DNA of 64,000 bases. Origin: Bretschneidera sinensis. Its lineage: Eukaryota; Streptophyta; Magnoliopsida; Brassicales; Akaniaceae. The notes under the pieces are model-generated. The model saw only the letters and a list, made by a program, of their open reading frames with translations. It was not told the DNA's origin and made no database searches. A program made the translations under genes and the position numbers. How positions within the stretch are numbered: the first letter of the stretch is position 1; the number at the start of each line of letters is the position of its first letter. The stretch is from the NCBI GenBank assembly GCA_023935145.1, contig CM043697.1, positions 56,306,001 to 56,370,000 of the forward strand, given 5' to 3'. This document shows positions 10,857 through 22,540 of this stretch, piece after piece.

Positions 10857-12301
10857 TGATTACACTCAAACTATCACACAATTATTGTGTATAGATGAGG
10901 TGTCGATCCCACGAGGAAACGCGTACTACAAGAGAAAATGTAAACCTTAACACGAACAATAAAAGTTAAACGAAAGAATATGAGTTTTGATAATGATTTA
11001 TTGTGAGAGAATTGTGCAAATATAATTGAGAATATAAATGAAACAACAAGGCTTTGGGAATCCTTCTTAGGTTCGTCGCCTTGTTCCACTCTCGATTCAT
11101 TTATTTTTATCTCGATTGCAAGTTTCACATCCCAAACAAGCAATCGGCAAATATTCAATCAAGCACATTTATAAACCTTAATGTAATTGATATAGTCTAC
11201 TCTTTGGTTTCGATTCAAGCACACGTAATCTATCTCATAGATTATCAGGAAACAACAATATATCTCAATGACAATACCGCAATAAGGTACAATCTATAAG
11301 ATAAATCTACGGAAATCAATCATATCTAAACAACTTGACATAAGAAGAGCTTGCCTAAACTTATATGGAGGAGGAAGATGCAATCACCGGATTAAGAGTA
11401 AAGTCTCTAATTCATACTTAATCAAAGAGTAAATCATAAACAATATTCAACAATAAATCCTTGCAACTGAATCAAGAATGGAATACAAGAACAACAACAC
11501 CTATGAATTCATCCCTTTGCCTTGTTTGGACATTAGTTGGCCATGAGGCTCATGGTTGATGAACAATGTGGAGCTTTCCTCTTGATTTCCAGCCCCAAGA
11601 GACTTGAAAGAATGCTGAAATTTGATTCCAAATTGGATTGGTGGCTGCAAACCCTTAAGGATCTATTTATAGACCAAAGGTTAAGGGGCATTTTGGGTTG
11701 GAAAATGTCTTCAAAAATGTCCTAATTGAGTCAAAGAACCGTGCTGGCACCGCGCCTCAGCCTTACCAGCCCGTAGGCGCTGCCTTTGTCAGAGATTGGA
11801 GCCTTGCTAGGCGGTGCGGTGCTGCTCTAACCGCGGTGCACTGCTCACCCTTGGCAGATTGGTGAGTCTCTGGACGGTGCGGTGCTGCTCTAGTCGCGGT
11901 GCGTCGCTCACCCTAGGCAGCTTGGTGTCTTCTCTAGACTGTGCGTCGCTCTATTCTCCATGCCTAAGCGGCCACTCTTGGTTTTCTATCCAAGAGCTTG
12001 TGGAACTTGTGAGCAAGGCATGAGGACTTGATGCACACCGGGCCTTCTGAACATGCAGACTTTTCTTGAGGCCACGACGCACAACGGACACTCCGCTATA
12101 CATGAACTTTTGGTGCTTTAAACATAGATAGCTTTATCATCTCTTTTGAACTCAAAGCACCTGAAAATGCATCGAAATAGATCAATGATCCAAGTAGGAT
12201 ACTTTAGAATTGTTAGGGTAAAAACGAGTAATTGAACCCTAGATCAACTCTAACATGCTAACAATTGAGTACTGTTAAGATGCATTTTACAACTCGCATC
12301 A
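10857..12301 (-). repeat. 3' LTR of TE4 (1445 bp)
   Basis: On the plus strand it starts TGATTACACTCAAACTATC and ends CTCGCATCA. A TATA box (TATTTATA on plus) is near 11668-11675. It is 64 bp longer than the other LTR, explained by a tandem duplication of about 63 bp at about 11813-11938 (units starting GGTGCGGTGCTGCTCTA) that is single at 29126-29190. Confidence 0.9.
11813..11938. repeat. 63-bp tandem duplication in the promoter part of the TE4 3' LTR
   Basis: Two units begin GGTGCGGTGCTGCTCTA. The matching place in the sister LTR has one unit, so the duplication arose after, or differed at, insertion. It lies upstream (in LTR sense) of the TATA box, in the GC-rich segment. Confidence 0.75.
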
Positions 12302-12327
12302 TAACCCTCAACTAGCTTATTGCTAGT
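12302..12327 (-). other. TE4 polypurine tract and last internal bases
   Basis: The minus strand reads ...GTTGAGGGTTA directly before the LTR, a slightly degenerate version of the AGTTGGGGGTTG seen in TE5 and TE11. The bases CTAGT at 12323-12327 are the left target duplication of TE5, so TE5 landed 26 bp from the LTR edge. Confidence 0.75.
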
Positions 12328-13797
12328 TGATTACACCCAAAGTATAACGCGGTTATTTTAGTACAGCTTTGGGGTGTCGATTCCACAGGGAAACAAGTTA
12401 ATTACAAAAGAAAATGTGTGAACCTTAAAACGAACGATAAAAGTTAAACGAAAGATTTTTGAGTTTTGATAATGGTGTATTGTGAGAAAAATTGTGTAAA
12501 TGTAAATGAAATATAAATGAGAAATAACAAGGTTTCGGTAATCCTCCTTAGGTTCGTTCCCTTATTCCAGTCTTGATTCAATTGTTTTTATCTCGATTGC
12601 TAGTTTCACATCCCAAACAAGCAATCAGAAGATATTCAATCAAGCACATTTATAAACTCTAATGTAATTGCTACAAGTTACTCATTGATTTTGGTTCAAA
12701 CACAAATGACTAATCTTAAAGATTATCAAGAAATGACAATATATCTCAATGACAATATCGCAGTAATGGACAAACAGTAAGATAAATCTATCGGAATCAA
12801 TCACATCCAAACAACATCAATGGATGAGACAGATGCAATCACCGGATTAAGAGAATCTAAAAGAAGAAGAATATAAAGAACAACTATCACATGAACTCAA
12901 ATCCTTCTTACTTAATCAAATAGTAAATCATAGACAATGTTTTAACAATAAATCCATACAAATGAATCAAGAACAGGAAATAAGGAACAACAAATCCCTA
13001 AGGATTCATCCCTTTCCCTTACTTGATGATTAGTTGGTTTTCCAGGCCATGGAGCTCAAGGTAGAAGAGCAATATGGATGCTCTCCCCTTGATTTCCAGC
13101 CTTGAAGAAACTTGGAAATATTCTGGATTTGGATCCCCCTTTGAGATGCTCTCCCCTTTGAACTGGCTGCACACTCCTTAAAGATGTATTTATAGAGTAC
13201 AAGTAGTTAGGGGTATTTTGGTCCAAAAAATTTCATTATGCAGCCCTAATTTGGTCTTGGAACGAGTGGGCGCTGGAAAGTGAGGGGTGCAGTGCTGGAA
13301 AGTGAGGGGTGCGGCGCTAGGTGGATGCTAATCTGGAGGCCTGACCTGTGTCTACTAAAACTGCAATAACTTTCTCTAGAAAAATCCTTTTTATGAACCG
13401 TAAAATTCTCCAGAAAATAGACTTTCGGATCTTTCTAAGCATATATGGCTCATCTCTTGGTTCTTACTGTATCAATATGGTGTAATCTGCAAAGATGATT
13501 GATTTGCACGGGCAATTCTAGCAATTTAGTGAAACTCCTTTCTTGGTTTCTCTTCATATTGGCTCTTCCACGACCATTATCTCACTCGAGTATTCATTAA
13601 AGCTTCATGTTTAAAATGATTATAGCTTTTATATCTCTTTTTTAAGCCCAAAGTACCTGAAAATGCACTGAAAAAAGTCAACGATTCAAGAATAACACTT
13701 TAGAGTTATTAAGATATAAAAGTATAATTCCAACCTCGATCAACCCTAAAATACTAAAAATTAAGTATTGTTTAGATGCATTTTATGACTCTCATCA
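12328..13797 (-). repeat. 3' LTR of TE5 (1470 bp)
   Basis: On the plus strand it runs TGATTACACCCAAAGTATAACG to GACTCTCATCA. TATTTATA near 13188-13195 is the TATA box on the minus strand. Repeated AAGTGAGGGGTGC(A/G)G units at about 13275-13320 lie upstream of it in LTR sense. Confidence 0.9.
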
Positions 13798-13809
13798 CAA
13801 CCCCCAACT
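13798..13809 (-). other. TE5 polypurine tract
   Basis: AGTTGGGGGTTG on the minus strand, immediately before the 3' LTR. The same tract is found in TE11 (38035-38046). Confidence 0.85.
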
Positions 13810-15372
13810 AGCTTATTGCTAGTCCCTAGCAATTCAAGGGAAAGACATGAAATGAATTCTTTATTTAAAAATCAAAGCAAAATACAGCAATGCTGGCGTT
13901 AACCAAGAGTGATTCAAAAATCTTTGTCTCAAGAATCATGCATAACATACAGCACATAGAATCATTAAATATCACTCAAGTCCAAGAATAATCCAAATGT
14001 CAACCTTAAAATCGTTATCGACTCTTAACATCCATCTTACCACAATACATTAGTCCGAACACCTGGATGATTTTATGCATAACATTCATGAATACAAGTC
14101 TTGGCCTCTAAAAACATAATAAATTGCGTGACATCAGTCACAAATCAAGCTTCATAAGCTCACTTTTCAAATCACTCTCCATTATATAGAAAAATCACAC
14201 TACATCGGATCAATAGGTCTTTAATAAGCTTGCAACATTAGGCCAGGGTAAAGGTCAAGAAAGAACGGGAAAGTTTAAACAAATAAAAGAACTAAGTCTC
14301 TTAATTTAAACACAACCACTTTAAGCACAAGACAACCTTACTTCAACACCTAACTCTTTCAACCATTTTTTGAGCATTTCTCGCAATAAATCACCATTTT
14401 TTTTCTTTTCTTCTTTCTTTGCCATAATTCATTTTTTTTCTCTTTTTTTATTATTTTGGCATAAGACCATTCACCTCCTCTTTCATTCTTTTCTTTTCTT
14501 TTCCACAACCCCCAACTTATCTCTTTTAATGTAATTGGGTTATGGTAGTAATATTTTATCATATTTTCACCCTTACTCTTCTTAAGTGCTTCTCAACAAA
14601 TATGTATAACTAAATCCTTTTGAAAGAAAGGTAAGGATAAAATATTTTTAAGCTCATAAAGGTGAGTAAATGGTTATCAAAAGAAATAAGGCTCAAATAG
14701 GTGACTAGCGATAAATATACAAGGGTAAGTTTAAAAAGGCTCAAACGGTCCAAAAATGGCCTACATCATATCCTAAGTAATGTGCATTCTATGATTTTCG
14801 CCTCAAATGGTTATCAAATAAGTTCTAGAGCTTGTTGAGACCGCAAAAGTTTTCACAAAACGATCGCACATAAAACTTCTCCACATACTTTAGACTAATC
14901 ATGCAATCTTACCACAAACCAGAGTCTCAAACCAAAGAAAAATTGTCACTTAATTTATTCTCAAAGTGAAGCAAGATTTAACTTCTTCTAACTGCTATAT
15001 CCAAGGTTAACACAAAGCATGCTAAAAACAAACAAAAAAGTAAAATGACACCAAGCAGTTCAATGAAAAACATGAAAAACAGGAATATGTTTCCTCCACC
15101 CCCAACTTAAAGTAGGTATTGTCCTCAATGTGAAAACAAAAGATAAGGAAACTCCCTTTGTAGCCAAAAGTGCACAGAAGCTGAAAATTGTGCACCATCA
15201 TTTGAACTGCTTCGTATATTTGTCCCTGAAAAAGAAATACGAAAGTAAAATTGGAAAACAGCAAAATACTAATAATAAACAAGAAAAAATTATGAAAAAC
15301 AATAAAAATAAAAGGAAATGCTATGGGGTGCCTCCCATGAGCGCTAACTTTTACGTCTTCAGCCAAACACTC
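13810..15372 (-). other. TE5 3' UTR
   Basis: About 1.6 kb without a credible gene. In minus-strand order it holds a conserved block at 15364-15325 (GGCTGAAGACGTAAAAGTTA, then GCGCTCATGGGAGGCACCCC), a TTTTTCAGGGACAAA segment, the hairpin region at 15132-15117, a PPT-like AAGTTGGGGGTGGAGG at about 15110-15095, and AT-rich filler to the PPT. TE11 and TE12 have the same conserved block just after their coding ends. Confidence 0.75.
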
Positions 15373-17113
15373 TTATTCCCTCATAGACAAGCATGAGTTG
15401 AATGCACCAGCAACTGCTTTACTGTTAAATTTGGTGCTTGTGTGCTTCGGAGAGGCCTTAAGGATGTCATCAGTAACACCCGCAAATTCTGGCTTGATAT
15501 ATGCTCTTGTGAAGCCATGGGTGAGTGTTGACTCCAATGGATTAAGGTGATGGACCTTTTCCATGAATGAGTCAATCATGTATACTCGGTGGTTTTCGTT
15601 CACATGCTCTGATTTTTTCGTTGTTGGGATGTGTAACGACTTACCACTAAGTGTCTCAATGGCATTCACCTTCTTTTTATTCTATTGCACTAGGTGCTGG
15701 CCATAAGAAGTGGACTGAGCTTGAGAAGGGAACTTACCTCGCTCAATCACACTCAAGTAGCTCGTCAACTTGGAAACTTGGCTCTTTATCTCTTTATGTT
15801 CTTCAACAACCTGCATAATTAAGCCTTTGATTAGTCTTACCCTGTGCCTCAATAAAAGCATGTAAAGTGTCTTCTAAAGAACTCCTAGAAGACATGGGTG
15901 CATGATATGGTTCAAGATGTGGTGCAGGGGGTTGTACAAGCTGCTGGTTTTCAGACTTCCAGCTGAAATTGGGGTGATTTCGCCATCTCAGATTATAGGT
16001 ATTAGAGAAGGGTGCAGAAAGCTTCGTGTACATGCCTAAGGAATTACATTGTTCCTTATACATCACTCTCATCTCAGCAAATGTTGGGCACTCTTGGGCG
16101 AGATGGTCTACCCCGCCACACACAAAACATAGTTTCAAAGATGTTGCATGATTAGCTACTTGTGTTGGCTTTGAGCTTTTAGTCTTTAACTCCTCTAGTT
16201 CTCTAGTGAGCATCTCGACCTTGGCCTTAAGGTTATCCTCTTCCCTAAGATGATAAATTCCACCACCATTTGGGTTCTCTATAGGTCGTGATCTATTTAT
16301 GCTCTCAGTAGCACTAGGTCCAGTCCAAGTGTGAACTTTTTCAACAAGCTCATTGAGGTACTCTATGGCCTCATCAAGATCTTTCTCCAAGAACCCACCA
16401 TTACACATCATCTCTACAAATTGGCGTTCTCTATAGGTAAGACCCTCATTGAAATAGCTCACTAAATGCCAATTCTCATACCCATGGTGAGGACACATAC
16501 TCAAAAACTCCTTAAATCTCTCCCAAGACTGATACAAAGTCTCGCTGTCCTTTTGTGCAAAGGTGGAGATTTGTCTTTTTAAAGCATTTGTCTTATGTTG
16601 GGGAAAGTATTTATTAAAGAAAATTCGAGTCATCTCAGTACACAACCCAATAGATCGTGGTCTTAGTGAGTATATCCAACTCTTAGCTCTATCCTTCAAA
16701 GTGAAAGGAAAGAACTTAAGCCTCACAATGTCATCGGTTTCATCTTGACTATGAAAAGTCGCGACTACTTCCTCAAACTTTTTAATGTGCACATATGGGT
16801 TTTCATTATCCAAGCCATGAAAAGTAGGGAGTAATTGTATCATCTCTGTTTTAAAATCTAGTTGGAGAGTATTGGCTGGAAACATGATGCATGATGGTGT
16901 GGCTGTGTGTGTAGGGTGGAGGTAATCCTGAAGTGTCCTAGCAACATTCTCGTTAGGATTATCGGCCATGTTAACAAAATCCTCTAAATTCTTGTGTGGG
17001 GGTGCACTATTGTTTGATCTAGGCAAGGTTTCACCAACGGACGTGGAAGGAGAGGGTAACTCTAATTCGGGTCCTCTAATGAATCTACCTCGAGAATCTC
17101 TCGGTCTAAGCAT
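15373..17113 (-). pseudogene. TE5 Gag (capsid and zinc knuckle) with PR-flank remnants, late frameshift
   Basis: From the ATG at 17113 an open frame of 436 codons encodes Athila-type Gag: an N-terminal region, the Retrotrans_gag-type capsid (about residues 85-260, with RLKFFPFTLKDRAKSW), a coiled-coil-like stretch (290-312) and an intact CCHC zinc knuckle (C329, C332, H337, C342). A 7-nt deletion relative to TE11 at about 15813 shifts the frame, and a TAG near 15685 follows. The remaining C-terminal part (KVNAIETLSGKSLH ... YMIDSFMEKV ... SMRE, stop at 15373) joins sequence that normally flanks the protease on both sides, without the protease itself. The N-terminus resembles TE4 Gag more than TE11 Gag. 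Role: virion shell protein; packaging partner enzymes must come from elsewhere. Confidence 0.88.
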
Positions 17114-17343
17114 GCACCAATTAATTTAGAGGGGGAAATAAAATAAATAAAAAATGAAAATAAAATAAATAAAACAGAATAATAAAAGAAAATTAGAAAA
17201 TCAAAACAAAGGTAAAAGAACAATATTACCGTATTTACAAACTGCTGAAAAGAAAAATATTTACAATTCTTCTACCGTCACACTCAAAGTTGACAAGCTT
17301 CCTTGTACTTAAAACTTGTTTCCCCAGCAACAGTGCCAAAATT
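17114..17343 (-). other. TE5 leader with tRNA-Asp primer binding site
   Basis: The plus-strand bases 17321-17338 are the complement of TGGCACTGTTGCTGGGGA, matching 15 of 18 positions of the complement to the plant tRNA-Asp 3' end (TGGCGCCGTTGCCGGGGA). The rest is an A-rich leader. Confidence 0.8.
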
Positions 17344-18889
17344 TGATTATGCCCAAAGTATAACGCGGATATTTTAGTACAGCTTTGGGGTGTCGATTCT
17401 ACAGGGAAACAAGTTAATTACAAAAGTAAATGTGTGAACCTTAAAACGAACGATAAAAGTTAAACGAAAGATTTTTGAGTTTTGATAATGGTGTATTATG
17501 AGAAAAATTGTGTAAATGTAAATGAAATATAAATGAGAAATAACAAGGTTCCGGTAATCCTCTTTAGGTTTGTTCCCTTATTCGACTCTTGATTCAATTG
17601 TTTTTATCTCGATTGCTAGTTTCACATCCCAAACAAGTAATTGGAAGATATTCAATCAAGCACATTTATAAACTCTAATGTAATTGCTACAAGTTACTCA
17701 TTGATTTCGGTTCAAGCACACATGACCGATCTTAAAGATTATCAAGAAACGACAATATATCTCAATGACAATATCACAGTAATGGACAAACAGTAAGATA
17801 AATCTACCGGAATCAATCACATCCAAATAGCATCAATGGATGAGACGGATGCAATCACCGGATTAAGAGAATCTAAAAGAAGAAGAATATAAAGAACAAC
17901 TATCACATGAACTCAAATCCTTCGTACTTAATCAAAGAGTAAATCATAGACAATGTTTTAACAATAAATCCATACAAATGAATCAAGAACAGGACATAAG
18001 AAACAACAAATCCCTAAGGATTCATCCCTTTCCTTTACTTGATGATTAGTTGGCCATGGAGCTCAAGGTGGAAGAACAATATGGATGCTCTCGCCTTGAT
18101 ATCCAGGCCATGGTGCTCAAGGTAGAAGAACAATATGGATGCTCTCCCCTTGATTTCCAACCTTGAAGAAACTTGGAAATATTCTGGATTTGGATCCCTT
18201 GGATCCCCCTTTGAGATGCTCTCCCCTTTGAAGATGCTGGCTGCACACTCCTTAAAGATGTATTTATAGAGCACAACTTGTTAGGGGCATTTTGGTCCAG
18301 AAAATGTCATTGTGCAGCCTTAATTTGGTCTTGGAACAAGTGGGTGCTGGAAAGTGAGGGGTGCAGTGCAGGAAACTGAGGGTGCAGTGCTGGAAAGTGA
18401 GAGGTGCGGCGGTAGGTGGATGCTGATCTGGAGGCCTGACTTGTGTCTACTAAAACTGCTATAACTCTCTAGAAAAATCCTTTTTACGAACCGTAAAATT
18501 CTCCAGAAAATAGACTTCCGAAACTTTCTAACATATATGGCTCATCTTTTGGTTCTTCCTGTATCAATACAGTTTAATCTACAAAGATGATTGATCTGCA
18601 CGGGCAATTCTGGCAATTTAGTGAAACTCCTTTCTTGGTTTCTCTTCATCTTGGCTCTTCCACGACCATTATCTCACTCGAGTATTCATTGAAGCTTCGT
18701 GTTTAAAATGATTATAGCTTTTCTATCTCTTTTTTAAGCTCAAAGTACCTGAAAATGTAATGAAATAAGTCAACTATTCATGAATAACACTTTAGAGTTA
18801 TTAAGGTATAAAAGTGTAATTCCAACCTCAATCAACCCTAAAATGCTAACAATTAAGTATTGTTTAGATACATTTTATGACTCTTATCA
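17344..18889 (-). repeat. 5' LTR of TE5 (1546 bp)
   Basis: On the plus strand it starts TGATTATGCCCAAAG and ends GACTCTTATCA. The TATA box is TATTTATA at 18261-18268. It is longer than its partner mostly because of a 54-bp tandem duplication at about 18051-18158 (units starting GGCCATGG(A/T)GCTCAAGG), single near 13044 in the other LTR. Confidence 0.9.
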
Positions 18890-18894
18890 CTAGT

Positions 18895-20582
18895 ACCTAG
18901 CAATTCAAGTGAAAGACATGAAATTAATTCTTTATCAAAACAACATATAGCAATGTTGGCGTTAACTAAGAGTGATTCAAAATTGTTGTCTCAAAAATCA
19001 TGCATAACATATAGCGCATAGAATCATTAAATATCACTCAAGTCCAAGAATAATCCAAATATCAACGTTAAAATTATTATCGACTCTTATCATTTTTCTT
19101 ACCACAGTCCATTAATCCGAACATCCGGATGATTTTATGCACAACATAGCATGAATACAAGTCTTGGCCTCTAAAAACATATTAAATTGCGTGACATCAA
19201 TCACAAATCAAGCTCTATAGGCTTACTTTTCAAATCACTCTCCACTATGTAGAAAAATCACACTACATCGGATCAATAGGTCTTTAATAAGCTTGTAACG
19301 TTAGGCTAGGGTAAAGGTCAAGAAAGAACAGGAAAATTTAAACAAATAAAAGAACTAAGTCTCTTAATTTAAACACAACCACTTTAAGCACTAGATAACC
19401 TCACTTCAACACCTAACTCTTTCAACCATTTTTCGAGCATTTCTCTCCATAAATCACCACTTTTTTTTTCTTTGCCATAATTAACTTTTTTTTTTATTAT
19501 TTTGGCACATAATCATTCACCTCCTTTTTTTCTTTTTTTTTACTCTTTTCCACAACCCCCAACTTATCTCTTTTAATGTACTTAGGTTATGGTAGTAATG
19601 TTTTCTCATATTTCTATCCTTACTCTTCTTAAGTGCTTCTCAATAAATGTGTATAACTAAGTTCTTTTAAAAGTAAGGTAAAGATAAAATATTTTTAGGC
19701 TCATACAGGTTGGTGAATGGGTTATCAGAAGAAACGAAGCTCAAATTCTTTTTCAAGAAAAAAGCTCAAACAGGTGGCTAGCGATAAATATAACAAGGGT
19801 AGGTTTAAAAAAAAAAAGCTCAAACAGTCCAAAAATGGCCTACATCATATCCTAAGTAATGTGCATTATATGATTTTCGCCTCTAAGTTCTAAAGCTTGT
19901 TGAGACCGCAAAAGTGTTCACAAAACAATCACACTTAAAACTTCTCCAAATGCTTTAGACTAATCATGCAATCTTACTAAAAACCAGAGTCTCAAACCAA
20001 AGAAAAATTGACACTTAATTTATTCTCAAAGCGAAGCAAGATTTAACTTCTTCTAAACGCTATATGCTACCTCGATTAAGCTCATATCATTGACATGTAA
20101 ATTAACTTCAAGGCTAACACAAAGCATGCTAAAAACAAACAATTTTTTTAATAGTTATCCTAACAAACAAAAAGAAGGAAAGTGACACCAAGCAGTTCAA
20201 TGGAAAAAGAAAAGAAATGTGTTTCCTCCACCCCCAACCTAAAAATTGCATTGTCCTCAATGTAAAAGAAAAATGAAATGAAACTCTCTTTGTAGCCAAA
20301 AGTGCACAAAAGCTGAAAATTGCGCACCACCCATTTGAACTGCATGCCGTTCTTCTCGTTGAAATTTTTTTTTGATCTACAACATTGAACAAAACAAACA
20401 AAAAGAAAGCAACTGCAGTGTAACATCAAGATCCCCACCGTATGTTAGGTTAGCATATGAAGTGGAAATAAATAACTAACGACTAAAATAAAGGACGAAA
20501 AATAAAATAACAGAACACAACAAATGTTAGTACAGTAAAAATAAAATAAAATGAAAGTGGACAAATAAGAGATAACCCTAAA
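18895..20582 (-). other. TE4 3' UTR
   Basis: About 1.7 kb without a credible gene, homologous to the 3' UTRs of TE1 and TE5. On the minus strand it contains the hairpin CATTG-AGGA-CAATG (20262-20249) followed by a PPT-like AGGTTGGGGGTGGAGG (about 20241-20226), then AT-rich sequence up to the site where TE5 inserted. Confidence 0.75.
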
Positions 20583-21737
20583 CTAATCCTCGAAATCCTC
20601 ATCCTCTTCTTGAATCTCTTCAATCTTTTCACCTTCCTCGGGAGGTGGATCAAAAGATGAACCTGGATAGGGTAGCATAGTAGGAAAATGACCCATATTG
20701 CAACCAGTAGCGGAGGCAAGGTGTTGGTACATCTGACCAAAAGCAGAGTTGACCTCCGCTTGATAATCAGCTTGCCGAGCCAAGAATCGGTCTTGCCTAG
20801 CCAACATTTGGTCTTGACGATCTAGCCTATCAAACAATAGTTTATGATGCTCGTCAAAACGACTCTCTAAACACTTAAGGCGCTCGACAACCGTGAAATG
20901 CCTAGAGGGGGAGGGGGGCAGCAACTATGGCTCCCTTGCCCGGAGTTGGTGGCCTGGAGGCTCTAATTTGAGCGAGCAGGCTATCATCGATTGGTTTCTT
21001 TAGTGGTTGGGCTTCCTCATCAGTATTGTATTGGACTCTAGCTCGGATGTACAATTGGGTAATTAAAGAAGGAAAGTATAATTCGAGCTTTAGTCTAACA
21101 GTGTATGATAGATTTAAAGATGACTTGGCCCACATCGATAGTCATTCCCATCAAAATTGTATAAATCAGAGTAGCTCGCTCAATAGTGAGTTCATTATAG
21201 TGCAGGGCAGACATCAACCTCTGACACACAAAATTTTGACAAGCCCGAGCATGCACATTTAGAGAAGTAGCGGGCAAAGTGATAGGGGTATCACCCCACA
21301 TTTTCCATGTAGTGTCCGGAACACAGAGAGTATGGAAAATCTCTTCATAATTAATTGTAGACACATATGCTCTATACTCACTGTGTTGGATGTCATGTAA
21401 CCCATAGGAGCTATTTATAGATGAGCTACTAAAAAAGACTGTTTGGCCTCTCCTTCACTTTACCATTGTTATGCTCGTCGACATTAGCGTAAAATTCTTT
21501 AACCAAATTTGTGAGGGAAGGAGGGGGTGGTTTTGTAAATGCACCTCAATTCCTATTGAAAATCATTCTAAAGAGAGTCGGGTTCCCCCTCTCAGTGATG
21601 TTAAATCCTCTCTCGGGAATGGGTTTTCTACTTTGCATCATTCTAACATATCTCCCACTTGCTTCCAAACTAACAAATTTGGTCTCATCAAACTCTTGTG
21701 GTTGTTTTCCCCTAGCTCTCTTCATCTTTGGTGCCAT
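20583..21737 (-). pseudogene. Accessory ORF of TE4, putative plant transposon protein family (broken)
   Basis: A second copy of the gene at 391-1530. The start MAPKMKRARG at 21737 lines up with TE1 MAPKSKRPRG. The copy has a Trp-to-stop change at 21546-21548, a frameshift before the SINYEEIFHTL-like region (about 21440), another near 21100 (IIHAV region) and one in the C/G run near 20905. The last 113 codons are open: a coiled-coil-like stretch rich in RLDRQDQMLARQDR repeats, then an acidic tail to the stop at 20583-20585. Its function is unknown in the family. Placement after pol, behind its own leader and TATA-like box, suggests separate expression, by analogy with the downstream ORFs of other Athila elements. 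Confidence 0.8.
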
Positions 21738-22540
21738 GGAAATCAAATAAATAGAATAATGAACTTAAAGCAATTTAACCACCAAAAAGCACAAATGAAC
21801 AATAAAGAGAAGAAAATTGTCTTACTTGATGCCCACAATTGGAGAAAAGAAAGACTACCCACCAATTTGATATATTTTTTTGAAAAAACCAAGTTCCTTT
21901 TAGACCCAAACTTCTTGGAGAAATTTTTTGCAAAATTGGCAAAATGAGTGAGCAATTCTTCAAGATATGGAGTTAAAATCAAGAAATAGAGAGGAAAAGA
22001 GTTGGTTGTAGGTTGATTTGGAGAGAGAATGAGAGAGAGTTTAGTGTGCAGCTGTGTTTGTGAAAAAAGAAATAAAGAAGGAGGCTGGAAAAAATGTTTA
22101 AATAGGCTGGTTTAGGGTTTGGGTGTTGAAGGGCTCGGGCTAGTGGTGCGGCGCTGGGCCGTACGCATACTGGAAGGCACGGTGCTGGGCTGGTGAAGGC
22201 GTGGCGCGGGTTGGGGTACTGTGCCCTTGGGCCTCCTGTGCGCCTGGGCCTGCTGTGCACACACTGGCCTGATCCAGTGTCCTAAAAAAAAACAGAGAAT
22301 TTTTTTGTGCAAAAACAAAACACAAAACACAAAGAAAAATAAAAATAAAAATTAGATTAAATCAACTAGAAACTAAAAATTAAAAAAGACTTAACAAAAC
22401 AAAAATTCTAAGTTAACAAAGACTTAACAAAACAAAAATTCTAAGTTAACAAAGACTTAACAGAACAAAAATATTCTAAGTTAATAAAGACTTAACAAAA
22501 CAAAAAGAAAACTAGTATACAGTGGAACGAAAGTACCCGA
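21738..22540 (-). promoter_or_regulatory. TE4 spacer between pol and accessory gene: repeats, GC-rich segment, TATA-like box, leader
   Basis: On the minus strand, pol is followed by 33-bp tandem repeats (22506-22388), an A/T-rich stretch, a GC-rich segment (22262-22140, with GCGCC and GCAC words), a TATA-like CTATTTAAAC (22105-22096) and a CT-rich leader of about 360 bases to the ATG. The GC-rich segment plus TATA recalls the promoter part of the LTRs. A GTAAGA donor-like site lies at 21825-21820. The proline- and arginine-rich ORFs across the GC-rich segment have no family resemblance and are not called genes. Confidence 0.5.
22388..22506. repeat. 33-bp tandem repeat, about 3.5 copies
   Basis: Units begin at 22388, 22421, 22454 and 22489 with GACTTAACAAAACAAAAA; the third is 35 bp. 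The array sits just downstream of pol in TE4 (minus strand). Arrays between pol and the 3' ORF are common in large plant Ty3 elements. Confidence 0.9.

Larger units (their letters stand above)
12328..18889 (-). mobile_element. TE5: gag-only (TR-GAG type) LTR retrotransposon, minus strand, nested in TE4
   Basis: The LTRs at 12328-13797 and 17344-18889 are flanked by perfect CTAGT duplications (12323-12327 and 18890-18894). The 3.5-kb interior holds PBS, one gag ORF, a 3' UTR and PPT, with no RT, RNase H or integrase. The architecture fits the published TR-GAG class of plant non-autonomous elements. TE11 and TE10 share the structure and the same gag-to-3'UTR join, so this is a replicating lineage and not a one-off deletion. 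Confidence 0.9.

Noticed and set aside
21979..22330. Proline- and arginine-rich minus-strand ORFs over the GC-rich spacer of TE4
   Set aside because: Three overlapping frames are open because of base composition; none has recognisable domains, and the TATA-like box and leader lie there.
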